A DNA stretch of 12,873 nt from positions 1 to 12,873 of the forward strand of contig CAJTVY010000068.1 of NCBI GenBank assembly GCA_910579925.1. Reading direction: 5' to 3'. The DNA is from an uncultured Dorea sp. GTDB taxonomy: Bacteria > Bacillota > Clostridia > Lachnospirales > Lachnospiraceae. Positions 7,905-12,873 of this stretch are shown here, in pieces. The notes below the pieces were generated by a model. It ran no database searches, was not told where the DNA came from, and worked only from the letters and a program-made list of their open reading frames with translations. Position numbers and translations under genes: made by a program. Numbering within the stretch: the stretch's first letter is position 1; each line of letters begins with the position of its first letter.

Positions 7905-8597
7905 ATGCGAATCTTACTCATCGAAGACGATGAACAACTCTGCAAGACATTACAACTGCAATTTGAATATCATGGAATTGAATCGGACTGCGCCCATAAC
8001 GGGGTGGACGCGCTCTACTATGTCATGCAGCCTGTCTATGACCTGATTATCCTGGATCGTATGCTTCCTGGCATGGATGGAATTTCTTTATTGAAGATGA
8101 TACGCCAAAACAATGTCCGCACCCCCGTCATTCTGGCTACGGCAGTAGATTCTGTAGAAGAACGGATTGCCGGACTGGACAGCGGTGCGGACGACTACCT
8201 GGTGAAACCCTACGATATCGGGGAACTTCTTGCCAGAATCCGCGCATTGTGCCGCCGTCCCGATACCCTGGAATTTTCCGGCTCCTTAAGTTTTGAAGAT
8301 CTGGAATTCTCGTCTTTAAACCTTCATCTCTCACGAAAAGGAGATTCTTCCCCAGATGCGAAGATCCGTCTCTCCCGCCGTGAAGCCGTCCTGCTGGAAT
8401 ATTTTCTCCTGCGTCCCAATCAGACGCTGACAAGGCAACTGATCTATGCACGGGTCTGGGGGCCTGATGGAGAGGTTGAGGATGGGAATCTGGATACCTA
8501 CATCTATTATCTCCGCAAACATCTGCGTACTCTGAAGAGCCGGGTGCGCATACTTACCGTTCACGGAATCGGGTACAGACTGGAGGCAGATGTATGA
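7905..8597 (+). CDS. OmpR-family response regulator
   Basis: Two-domain DNA-binding response regulator of 230 residues. The receiver domain (1-118) has the acidic pair E7/D8-D9, phospho-acceptor D51 in IILDRMLPGMDG, the switch threonine T79 in ILATA, and K101 in DDYLVKPYD. The winged-helix output domain (about 130-228) ends in the typical LTVHGIGYRLE. The recognition region RQLIYARVWGPDGEVEDGN and DTYIYYLRKHL are also clear. A Shine-Dalgarno AAAGGA lies 11 nt upstream. Its stop overlaps the kinase start by 4 nt. Divergent placement next to the transporter operon, with paired palindromes between, suggests it controls both operons. Confidence 0.95.
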   Translation: MRILLIEDDEQLCKTLQLQFEYHGIESDCAHNGVDALYYVMQPVYDLIILDRMLPGMDGISLLKMIRQNNVRTPVILATAVDSVEERIAGLDSGADDYLVKPYDIGELLARIRALCRRPDTLEFSGSLSFEDLEFSSLNLHLSRKGDSSPDAKIRLSRREAVLLEYFLLRPNQTLTRQLIYARVWGPDGEVEDGNLDTYIYYLRKHLRTLKSRVRILTVHGIGYRLEADV

Positions 8598-9916
8598 TCC
8601 GAAAACTCCAAAGACGTCTCACCCTCCTTTTTGCTATCCCTACCAGTCTGATCTTGTCGCTGATACTGTGTATCCTTCTTCTCTGGCAGTCTTCTCTTAC
8701 CAGAAATGAACAGACAGTATCCCTACAGAATCAGATTATGAATCTGACTTACCAGCTTGAAGGAGCGTATTACTTCTCAGACGACTGGCTGGCCAGCCTG
8801 GAACATGACCACCGGCTGATCATCCACATAGAAGAAAATCTTGTTCCTCTGTTTTTCTCCGGATCCTGGGAACCTCGTACGGACCGGGATACTCTGATTC
8901 AGATGGCAAAAGAGACGGCGCGCAAGGAACATGTCAATACTTCTGTGCGTCCTTCATCCTCAACCATACAGAAATCTTCCCTCTTCACCTTACAAGGCAG
9001 AAACCATGACACCTACCAGGGAACCGTGGTCATCCTGGCAACCAAAGAGGGTTTTCGCTCACTGACGCTTCTTTCCGACATCACAGAACAGAAACGCCAG
9101 GAACCGCTGCGGCTTGTGTTCTTTCTTCTGCTAGATATCCTGGGAATCCTTGCATTATTCCTGGTGAGCCGTTTTGTGGCTGACAAGGCTGTGGCTCCCG
9201 TAGAAGAATACCATCGGAAACAGACAGATTTTATCGCTGCCGCCTCCCACGAACTGCGCTCCCCTCTGGCAGTGATACACAACTGCGCTACCACCAGCCT
9301 GTCTATGCCTGAACAGTCCGAGAATATGAATCGCCTGATCTTAAGCGAATGCAGCCGTTCCGGTAAACTGATCAAGAATCTTCTCTGGCTGACTTCTCAT
9401 GACAGCTTAAGAAGCCCACGGCAGATAGAACCTGTGGAGATCGATCTTCTGCTTCTCAGACTTTTTGAAGCCTACGATCCGCTTTGCAGTTCCAGAAATA
9501 TCCGGCTCAGTCTATGCCTTCCAGATGATCTGCTCCCTCCCATAGCCGGGAATTCGCAGTGGATTCACCAACTTCTTTCCATCTTTCTTGATAATGCTAT
9601 TGCATATGGCTGTAGTGGGAATCATCATTTTCCTGGCGGAAAACCTGTGATTGAGATGCGGGTAAAAACAGAAGGAAAGAAGCTTTCGGTAGCCGTGGCG
9701 GATCACGGACCCGGAATACCCAGACAGCAGAAACCTCTTATTTTTGACAGATTCTACCGAAGTGATGCCTCGCGAAAGGAAAAAGAACACTTTGGACTGG
9801 GTCTTTCGATCGCCCAGTCACTGGCAGAACAGTTGGGTGTGGAAATAGAAGTTCTGGATACAGAAGGAGGCGGGTGTACTTTTCAAGTCAGATTTTCGGT
9901 ATGCGGCGCCGAATGA
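8594..9916 (+). CDS. Sensor histidine kinase
   Basis: Membrane sensor kinase of 440 residues paired with the preceding regulator (ATGA overlap; GGAGG 7 nt before the ATG). TM1 is about 11-32 and TM2 about 172-193. The extracellular sensing region of about 140 residues between them shows no domain I recognise. A short linker with no full HAMP leads to the H box FIAAASHELRSPLAVI with H219. The N box is IFLDNAIAYG (N334), the G1 box VADHGPGIP (about 368-376), the F box FDRFYRSD and the G2 box FGLGLSIAQ (about 400-408). All catalytic elements look intact. The signal is unknown; the neighbouring lipoprotein transporter is a plausible target or source. No terminator lies between the gene and the tRNA-Pro remnant that starts 23 nt after its stop. 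Confidence 0.94.
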   Translation: MIRKLQRRLTLLFAIPTSLILSLILCILLLWQSSLTRNEQTVSLQNQIMNLTYQLEGAYYFSDDWLASLEHDHRLIIHIEENLVPLFFSGSWEPRTDRDTLIQMAKETARKEHVNTSVRPSSSTIQKSSLFTLQGRNHDTYQGTVVILATKEGFRSLTLLSDITEQKRQEPLRLVFFLLLDILGILALFLVSRFVADKAVAPVEEYHRKQTDFIAAASHELRSPLAVIHNCATTSLSMPEQSENMNRLILSECSRSGKLIKNLLWLTSHDSLRSPRQIEPVEIDLLLLRLFEAYDPLCSSRNIRLSLCLPDDLLPPIAGNSQWIHQLLSIFLDNAIAYGCSGNHHFPGGKPVIEMRVKTEGKKLSVAVADHGPGIPRQQKPLIFDRFYRSDASRKEKEHFGLGLSIAQSLAEQLGVEIEVLDTEGGGCTFQVRFSVCGAE

Positions 9917-9939
9917 AGCCCTTGATTTGCAAACAAAAA

Positions 9940-9974
9940 TCGGGGTAACAGGATTTGAACCTGCGACCTCACGG
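9940..9974 (-). other. 3' fragment of tRNA-Pro: attachment-site remnant
   Basis: The minus strand from 9974 to 9940 reads as the 3' part of a tRNA: CCGTG (3' side of the anticodon stem), variable loop AGGTC, T arm GCAGG/TTCAAAT/CCTGT, acceptor TACCCCG and discriminator A, then a T-rich tail. These bases match the 3' end of bacterial tRNA-Pro as I know it. No D arm, anticodon or 5' acceptor strand is found on its 5' side (higher coordinates), where the sequence becomes unrelated and AT-rich. This is what remains at one junction when an integrative element inserts into a tRNA 3' end. Here the chromosome lies to the left and the element to the right, so the restored full tRNA-Pro should lie at the far end of the element, outside the window. 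Confidence 0.8.
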
Positions 9975-10139
9975 GGCAACAAGCAACGCATTTACGGGCT
10001 TTATAAGGGGTATTTTATAACCCCAACCAAAAGCCAACCAATGACAAATATAAACAAGCGACCCAAGGGTCTGAAAGGAGAACTTGTATATCCGTTTAAA
10101 GAAAAGCTTATTAAATTCAATTGATTAGTGAAAAACTAC
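9975..10139. other. Non-coding element end with short repeats
   Basis: No convincing gene. CCAACCAA occurs twice at 10023-10030 and 10034-10041, an 11-bp step (one helical turn), which would suit arm-type sites for an integrase. A small inverted repeat GGGGT/ACCCC lies at 10007-10024. An open frame running from the tRNA fragment to 10124 exists only because the antisense of the tRNA is open. Confidence 0.4.
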
Positions 10140-10172
10140 TAGCCATAGATGTTTGTCTATGGCTAATTTTTT
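10140..10172 (+). terminator. Intrinsic terminator
   Basis: Perfect 10-bp stem TAGCCATAGA (10140-10149) with TCTATGGCTA (10156-10165), 6-nt loop, followed by T6 at 10167-10172. On the plus strand it would stop read-through from the kinase operon across the attachment site. On the minus strand a T5 run (GTAGTTTTT) follows the stem after four bases, so it may also end the acetyltransferase transcript. The stretch from here to the acetyltransferase stop (10173-10279) holds nothing else I can support beyond two TTGTCG words near 10218 and 10241. Confidence 0.85.
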
Positions 10173-10279
10173 GCCATTACACCAACTAAGATTATGTATT
10201 CTATTTTGAAAAACTGGCACTTGTCGGCAAACTGAAAGTTGTCGAGTTTTATATATTGACCAAAAGTTTGATTTAAGAA

Positions 10280-10693
10280 CTATAAGACTTTTTTCAAATA
10301 ATATCTATAATGCTTTTCTGGACAATTTTCTAATATACCAAATACAATATACCCTTGCTTCTCATAAAATTCTTTGGCTTGAAAATCAAATGTATCAAGA
10401 TGAATAAGTTTAGCACCTTTTGATTTAGCATCATTTTCAACTTCTTCTAAAAGTAAGCTACCAAGTTTTTTCCCTCTATAACTAGAATCGACCCACAATG
10501 TATCAACATAAACCACATTCCAACAATACATCCTTGCTACAATACCAGCAACAATCTTATCATCCTTACCGATTTTCTTGCTTAAATCTATGAAATTTTC
10601 TTTCTGTTTAGCCTCAACCTGAGATAGATTATATTCCACCAGTCTATCAATGATATAATCCTGTTCTTTCTTTGAACATACATCAATTTTCAT
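10280..10693 (-). CDS. GNAT-family N-acetyltransferase
   Basis: A 137-residue acetyl-CoA-dependent N-acetyltransferase, normal length for a single GNAT domain. The core is VAGIVARMYCWNVVYVDTLWVDSSYRGKKLGSL: beta-4 followed by the acetyl-CoA pyrophosphate-binding loop YRGKKLG, then LLLEEVENDAKSKGAKLIHLDTFDFQAKEFYEKQGY, the usual C-terminal half. The ATG at 10693 was chosen because AGGA lies 9 nt upstream; the ATG at 10711 would place that ribosome site inside the gene. The substrate cannot be told; related proteins act on small molecules, ribosomal proteins or antibiotics. AT-rich codon use matches its neighbours in the element, not the chromosomal operon. It is cargo without clear links to the nearby regulators. 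Confidence 0.85.
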   Translation of the reverse strand: MKIDVCSKKEQDYIIDRLVEYNLSQVEAKQKENFIDLSKKIGKDDKIVAGIVARMYCWNVVYVDTLWVDSSYRGKKLGSLLLEEVENDAKSKGAKLIHLDTFDFQAKEFYEKQGYIVFGILENCPEKHYRYYLKKVL

Positions 10694-10803
10694 AATATAA
10701 TTTCCTTTCATATAATAAATCGGATTTGTCTAGATTTACAACTTCTAATTTTGTTTGACTTTCACTACTCACAGTATAATTCGATTTTATAAAATACACA
10801 AGT

Positions 10804-10846
10804 AAAAAGGTATGAGAGACTTTCACACCTCCGCATACCCTTTTAT
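10804..10846 (-). terminator. Probable terminator of the small Cro/C1-type regulator
   Basis: On the minus strand AAAAGGGTATG is followed 19 nt later by CATACCTTTTTAC. This makes a 10-bp stem with one bulged G, in which the T run is both the descending arm and the tail. It lies about 30 nt after the stop of the regulator gene. Confidence 0.5.
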
Positions 10847-10876
10847 CCATTCCATGCCAATAACAGCAGCAGCTCG

Positions 10877-11092
10877 TTATTCTTTTACGTAACAAATCAA
10901 TTCGCCAACTTCACAAGCAAAATAATCACATAACTTACAAATCAAATTTGCGTCCAGCCTTTGAAATTCATTTCTGCAATATCTGTTAAAATTTGACCTC
11001 GGAATATCCAACTCTTTACAAATGGTATTCTTACTAATACCTCTTTCTTTCAACAATTCTTCTATCCTTAACTCTAAATGTCCATGATTCAT
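10877..11092 (-). CDS. Small Cro/C1-type DNA-binding protein
   Basis: A 71-residue protein made up of little more than one helix-turn-helix of the Cro/C1 (Xre) type: LELRIEELLKERGISKNTIC, then KELDIPRSNFNRYCRNE as turn and recognition helix, and RLDANLICKLCDYFACEVGELI as the closing helices. It resembles the short Xre-like regulators common on Firmicutes mobile elements. Start choice: GTG 11101, ATG 11098 and ATG 11092 are in frame. AGGGG sits 8 nt before 11092, so that is preferred. Upstream, TTACTA and TATACT spaced by 17 bp form a plausible promoter (-10 near 11117-11122). Two ACTATATAGT palindromes just beyond are candidate operators for autoregulation. Confidence 0.8.
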   Translation of the reverse strand: MNHGHLELRIEELLKERGISKNTICKELDIPRSNFNRYCRNEFQRLDANLICKLCDYFACEVGELICYVKE

Positions 11093-11143
11093 ATGCATCA
11101 CCCCTACACAAAGTATATTTAATAAATCTTTATGTAGTAATTC

Positions 11144-11168
11144 ACTATATAGTGAGGTACTATATAGT
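11144..11168. repeat. Two copies of the palindrome ACTATATAGT
   Basis: ACTATATAGT occurs at 11144-11153 and again at 11159-11168, separated by GAGGT, a 15-bp step. Each copy is a perfect 10-bp palindrome. They lie between the divergent small regulator (minus) and the small membrane protein (plus), over where the plus-strand promoter should be. An operator for one of the element's Cro/C1-type proteins is the likely reading. Confidence 0.6.
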
Positions 11169-11207
11169 TATCCCCGTAGGGAACTTAGGAAAGAGAGGTA
11201 CATACAC

Positions 11208-11516
11208 ATGAAAAGAAACGTCATAACTACACTTTTATTGCTCTGTTTAATTGCCGGAATCTGCTATTACATCAGTCTGCCCGATTATCATGTCCGTAAC
11301 AGCATGTCATTCAGCAATCAAGGCACACGAGACACGGAGCTAACTGTTATTGTTTACAAATATTGGGGAATTAATGAGACTATTCGTAAAATTGAAGAGG
11401 AACACAACAAAATCAATGGCACTCCTACTACCCTTGAAATCAATCTCTATTATTCTGCATGTCTGATTCGTTATGGCGAGAAACCCTTTAAAACCGTTGT
11501 TTTTAAATATGACTAA
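11208..11516 (+). CDS. Small membrane-anchored or secreted protein of unknown function
   Basis: 102 residues. An N-terminal KR pair is followed by a hydrophobic stretch (VITTLLLLCLIAGICYYI, about 5-22), which is either a signal peptide or a signal anchor. The remaining 80 residues are polar, with beta-strand-like TELTVIVYKYWG, TLEINLYYSACLIRY and FKTVVFKYD around a charged helix NETIRKIEEEHNKI. I recognise no family. The ATG at 11208 follows GAGAGG with about 9-nt spacing, so translation looks real. Its codons are less AT-biased than those of the two flanking regulators. It is divergent from the small Cro/C1-type regulator, whose candidate operators lie in front of it. The stop at 11514-11516 abuts the terminator of the opposite strand. 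Confidence 0.65.
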   Translation: MKRNVITTLLLLCLIAGICYYISLPDYHVRNSMSFSNQGTRDTELTVIVYKYWGINETIRKIEEEHNKINGTPTTLEINLYYSACLIRYGEKPFKTVVFKYD

Positions 11517-11566
11517 GAAAAAAGAATAACAGACAACACTTTCGCAATCGTGCTGTCTGCTATTCT
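11515..11566 (-). terminator. Strong intrinsic terminator, minus strand
   Basis: Arms at 11523-11539 and 11550-11566 form a 17-bp stem with a 10-nt loop. Read on the minus strand both mismatches become G-U pairs, and the stem is followed by TTTTTTCTT (11523 down to 11515). On the plus strand the same positions are A-C mismatches with no T run, so it is directional. It would end the ImmR-like repressor transcript about 135 nt after its stop codon. Confidence 0.8.
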
Positions 11567-11699
11567 CTGTATACTTTCCACATCTAGTTCTTTCTTGTTC
11601 GTGCTCTTTCAAAAACCAACGTTCCGAAGGATGCCCAGAGCGACAGTTCCTAACAGGGCGGCGGGTCAGCTGGGCAAGTGGACGCCTTAGATTCTTCTG
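11567..11699 (-). other. GC-rich structured stretch in the 3' tail of the repressor transcript
   Basis: No coding region. Positions about 11618-11690 are much richer in GC than the rest of the element. They hold a 7-bp inverted repeat TGCCCAG (11632-11638) / CTGGGCA (11670-11676) around GGGCGGCGGG. Lying between the repressor stop and its terminator, it would be a structured 3' UTR, or a separate small RNA ending at that terminator. I see no recognised RNA family. Confidence 0.35.
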
Positions 11700-12116
11700 C
11701 TATTTCGTCACATATTCGATTGGACTATCTTCAATTCCCTCATATTTCTTTGTAGTAAGAAGATTGTTAATAAAGTCTAATACCTTGTTTGTATCTTCAT
11801 CATCCAGTAAGTCCAATTTAGTCAAAATGTCAATGTCTGTTTGATTTTCCACTTGTATTGATATGGGTTCAGATATATCCACAACTGCTTTAAATTTCTT
11901 CTTTTTATGAACTACATCAATATCTGTAGTCAATCCCATAACATGACTTTTGCTTACTCCAAAAAGCTGTGACAACCTATCCCATATAGAATCATCCCTT
12001 GGAGTTCCATTCCCATTTTCATAGTTAGTCAGCATACTTTGTGAAATTCCCAACTCTTTTGCCAATTCCGCAACCGTGATGTTATTTTCTTTTCTTAATT
12101 CTTTTATTTTATTCAT
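11700..12116 (-). CDS. ImmR-like Cro/C1-type repressor
   Basis: A 138-residue transcriptional regulator. The N-terminal helix-turn-helix is residues 1-58: MNKIKELRKENNITVAELAKE, LGISQSMLTNYENGNGTPR (recognition helix QSMLTNYENG), then LSQLFGVSKSHVMGLT. The C-terminal 75 residues are a small acidic helical domain (ILTKLDLLDDEDTNKVLDFINNLL) likely used for dimerisation. Size and layout match ImmR-type repressors of ICEBs1-like elements, which hold the transfer genes off. AAGGAGG lies 6 nt before the ATG and a consensus promoter lies just upstream. No metalloprotease of the ImmA type follows; the region after the gene is non-coding, so derepression must work differently or ImmA is elsewhere. Confidence 0.85.
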   Translation of the reverse strand: MNKIKELRKENNITVAELAKELGISQSMLTNYENGNGTPRDDSIWDRLSQLFGVSKSHVMGLTTDIDVVHKKKKFKAVVDISEPISIQVENQTDIDILTKLDLLDDEDTNKVLDFINNLLTTKKYEGIEDSPIEYVTK

Positions 12117-12139
12117 CGCAATCCTCCTTGTTTATGCTC

Positions 12140-12168
12140 ATTATATTTCAATGTTTTTATTCTGTCAA
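12140..12168 (-). promoter_or_regulatory. Consensus promoter of the repressor gene
   Basis: On the minus strand TTGACA (12168-12163), exactly 17 bp, then TATAAT (12145-12140), a full match to the sigma-A consensus. The leader to the ATG at 12116 is about 17 nt and contains AAGGAGG. Confidence 0.85.
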
Positions 12169-12173
12169 TCTTT

Positions 12174-12192
12174 TTATCGGATATTAAGATAT
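12174..12192. promoter_or_regulatory. Operator O2 (second copy, between the divergent -35 boxes)
   Basis: The 19-bp sequence starting TTATCGGATATT matches 16 of 19 positions of the O1 palindrome, when O1 is read on the opposite strand. It lies exactly between the two -35 boxes (12163-12168 and 12198-12203), about 5 bp from each, where a bound repressor could affect both promoters. Confidence 0.6.
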
Positions 12193-12197
12193 TTCGC

Positions 12198-12226
12198 TTG
12201 ACACTCTATTACTCTTAGTGTATTAT
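12198..12226 (+). promoter_or_regulatory. Promoter of the DUF961-like gene and following operon
   Basis: TTGACA at 12198-12203, 17 bp, then TATTAT at 12221-12226 (or TATAAT three bases later with 20-bp spacing). The initiation site would fall within the O1 palindrome, so repression by occlusion is expected. Confidence 0.8.
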
Positions 12227-12230
12227 AATT

Positions 12231-12251
12231 ATTATCTGAATATCAGATAAT
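12231..12251. promoter_or_regulatory. Operator O1 (21-bp palindrome over the start of transcription)
   Basis: Perfect 9-bp arms ATTATCTGA and TCAGATAAT around a 3-bp centre. The palindrome begins 5 bp after the TATTAT box of the plus promoter. It is the likely main site for the divergently encoded ImmR-like repressor; the assignment rests on position and on the related O2 site. Confidence 0.7.
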
Positions 12252-12277
12252 CAAATATTTTAAGGAGGTCATATTTA

Positions 12278-12598
12278 TTGATTAGAGGAACTGATTTTAT
12301 TTTAAACCCGGACAAACTAGAGGAACAATTTCAATTAGTCGAAGTGTCTGAATGGATTGACTACAACACCAAAGAGAAACTAGGCTTCTACTACACCGTT
12401 CTTTTTCCAAAGCTGAAATTTGAGAAAATCAAAGTTGGTGTTAAAAATGCCAATCAGCTTGTGTCTAATGAAGAATTGGAGCAAAGAGGACAAGTGGCCG
12501 TTTCATTTGAGGGACTACATACATGGGCGAGTCTCTATAATGGACGCTTATCCGTCAAAGCAGAAGCTGCCAATATCAGAAAAGCCGGAACAAAATAG
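12278..12598 (+). CDS. DUF961/YdcP-like conjugative-element protein (tentative)
   Basis: A 106-residue protein starting at TTG 12278, which is 9 nt after GGAGG (12264-12268). No ATG serves better, and the TTG start gives MIRGTDFILNPDKLEEQF. The C-terminal stretch VAVSFEGLHTWASLYNGRLS followed by VKAEAANI resembles the conserved end of DUF961 proteins (YdcP of ICEBs1, Orf22/Orf23 of Tn916), which are encoded at the front of the transfer operon just after the repressor. This is from memory of the family pattern and is not certain. Position supports it: first gene of a repressor-controlled operon divergent from an ImmR-like gene. There is no signal peptide or membrane segment, so it should be cytoplasmic. 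Its exact role in transfer is not established even in relatives. Confidence 0.7.
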   Translation: MIRGTDFILNPDKLEEQFQLVEVSEWIDYNTKEKLGFYYTVLFPKLKFEKIKVGVKNANQLVSNEELEQRGQVAVSFEGLHTWASLYNGRLSVKAEAANIRKAGTK

Positions 12599-12611
12599 TT
12601 CCCTAAAGGGG

Positions 12612-12657
12612 GCAGATAGTCAGTGCCGAACAACGTCATAAGGTGCTGACTATCTGC
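12612..12657. repeat. 16-bp inverted repeat downstream of the DUF961-like gene
   Basis: GCAGATAGTCAGTGCC (12612-12627) pairs with GGTGCTGACTATCTGC (12642-12657) across a 14-nt loop; two pairs are G-U in the plus-strand RNA. It starts 13 nt after the stop codon. No T run follows on either strand, so it is not a standard terminator. It could be an mRNA processing or stability element, or a DNA hairpin used by the mobile element. Confidence 0.6.
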
Positions 12658-12769
12658 ACCATTTAAGGAAACAGATGTCGTTCTATCTTTACTTGATATA
12701 TAAAACAACATCTTCCGAAAAATCGGAGTAGAAACAAGCACATACAAAATAGGATACGAGGTGAATTTC

Positions 12770-12873
12770 GTGGGCAAACCAAAACAATGTTTTGTATACA
12801 ATACGAAAATCATTGAAACTCCTACTACGAAAGAAGTGTATTTCTATGAAACTCCAATTTACAGCCATTCAAA
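12770..12873 (+). CDS. Start of an unrecognised protein, cut by the window edge
   Basis: From GTG 12770 the frame stays open to the last base (34 complete codons), reading MGKPKQCFVYNTKIIETPTT and then KEVYFYETPIYSHS. GAGG lies 8 nt upstream; an in-frame GTG at 12761 is the alternative start. It is on the same strand as the DUF961-like gene with a 171-nt gap and is probably the next gene of the element's operon. I cannot assign a family from this fragment. The gap before it (12599-12769) holds the inverted repeat and a small TCCGA-AAAA-TCGGA hairpin near 12714-12727. Confidence 0.6.
   Translation, partial: MGKPKQCFVYNTKIIETPTTKEVYFYETPIYSHS

Larger units (their letters stand above)
9940..12873. 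mobile_element. One end of a tRNA-Pro-associated integrative element, open to the right
   Basis: Starting at the tRNA-Pro fragment the base composition drops visibly and the genes change to small regulators, an acetyltransferase and proteins of the conjugative-element type. The right end is not in the window. No integrase, relaxase or transfer ATPase is visible, so calling it an integrative conjugative element rests on the ImmR-like switch and the DUF961-like gene. Confidence 0.65.

Noticed and set aside
9927..10124. Plus-strand open frame of 65 codons beginning near the tRNA fragment (GVTGFEPATS)
   Set aside because: The first part is simply the antisense of the tRNA-Pro 3' end, a well-known source of false proteins. 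There is no ribosome site at its start and the rest has no recognisable character.
10218..10247. TTGTCGG and TTGTCGA words 23 bp apart as possible recombinase sites
   Set aside because: Only six bases shared, spacing not helically phased and no symmetry; too weak to call.
10683..10895. Minus-strand frame of 70 codons between the small regulator and the acetyltransferase
   Set aside because: It overlaps the regulator's end and its terminator hairpin and runs into the acetyltransferase start. The only GGAGG in it sits 1 nt from the nearest GTG. The composition is what random AT-rich DNA gives.
12535..12813. 92-codon minus-strand frame across the inverted repeat
   Set aside because: It overlaps two plus-strand genes with good ribosome sites, crosses the 16-bp inverted repeat and has no Shine-Dalgarno.
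1..12873. CRISPR array, insertion sequence or toxin-antitoxin pair
   Set aside because: No spaced direct-repeat array, no transposase motifs or terminal inverted repeats. The small regulator/membrane protein pair is divergent with separate promoters and shows no toxin family signature.

Overview
The window joins two unlike pieces of DNA. Positions 1 to about 9,940 look like ordinary chromosome of a Gram-positive anaerobe, with moderately GC-rich third positions (roughly half GC by eye). From about 9,940 to the right edge the DNA is clearly AT-richer and carries mobile-element-type genes. The gene content fits a member of the Clostridia, most likely Lachnospiraceae: MurT-type lipid II amidation, a lipoprotein sugar-binding protein with two importer permeases, an OmpR/HK pair and an ImmR-like repressor. 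That placement is an inference; no rRNA or other taxonomic marker is present.

Left region: positions 1-51 are the 3' part of a tRNA-Ser, with the CGA anticodon at the very edge of the window. Converging on it is murT (minus strand). Upstream of murT is a compact minus-strand operon, in transcription order: a 740-residue lipoprotein that joins a beta-rich N-terminal half to a sugar-type solute-binding domain; a MalF-type permease; a MalG-type permease; a HlyD/MacA-type membrane fusion protein; and a MacB/FtsX-like membrane protein. No ABC ATPase is encoded, so the importer must borrow one, and it is unclear what powers the adaptor/MacB-like pair. The last of these proteins also has no ATG, GTG or TTG in front of its first membrane helix.

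Centre: divergent from that operon is an OmpR-family response regulator followed by a sensor histidine kinase with a 4-nt overlap. The 140-bp gap between the divergent genes holds two near-identical palindromes about 31 bp apart, flanked by an outward-facing -10 element on each side. The simplest reading is that this two-component pair controls the transporter operon and itself.

Right region: immediately after the kinase gene lies a 35-nt copy of the 3' end of a tRNA-Pro (minus strand) with no 5' half, the usual footprint of a tyrosine-recombinase element inserted into a tRNA gene. The element extends out of the window. Its visible part carries a GNAT acetyltransferase, a small Cro/C1-type regulator, a small membrane-anchored protein of unknown role, an ImmR-like repressor, a divergent gene resembling the DUF961/YdcP proteins of conjugative elements, and the start of one more gene. 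The ImmR-like repressor and the DUF961-like gene are separated by a well-formed divergent promoter region with two related palindromic operators. This looks like the lysogeny-type switch of an integrative conjugative element, but without an adjacent ImmA protease.
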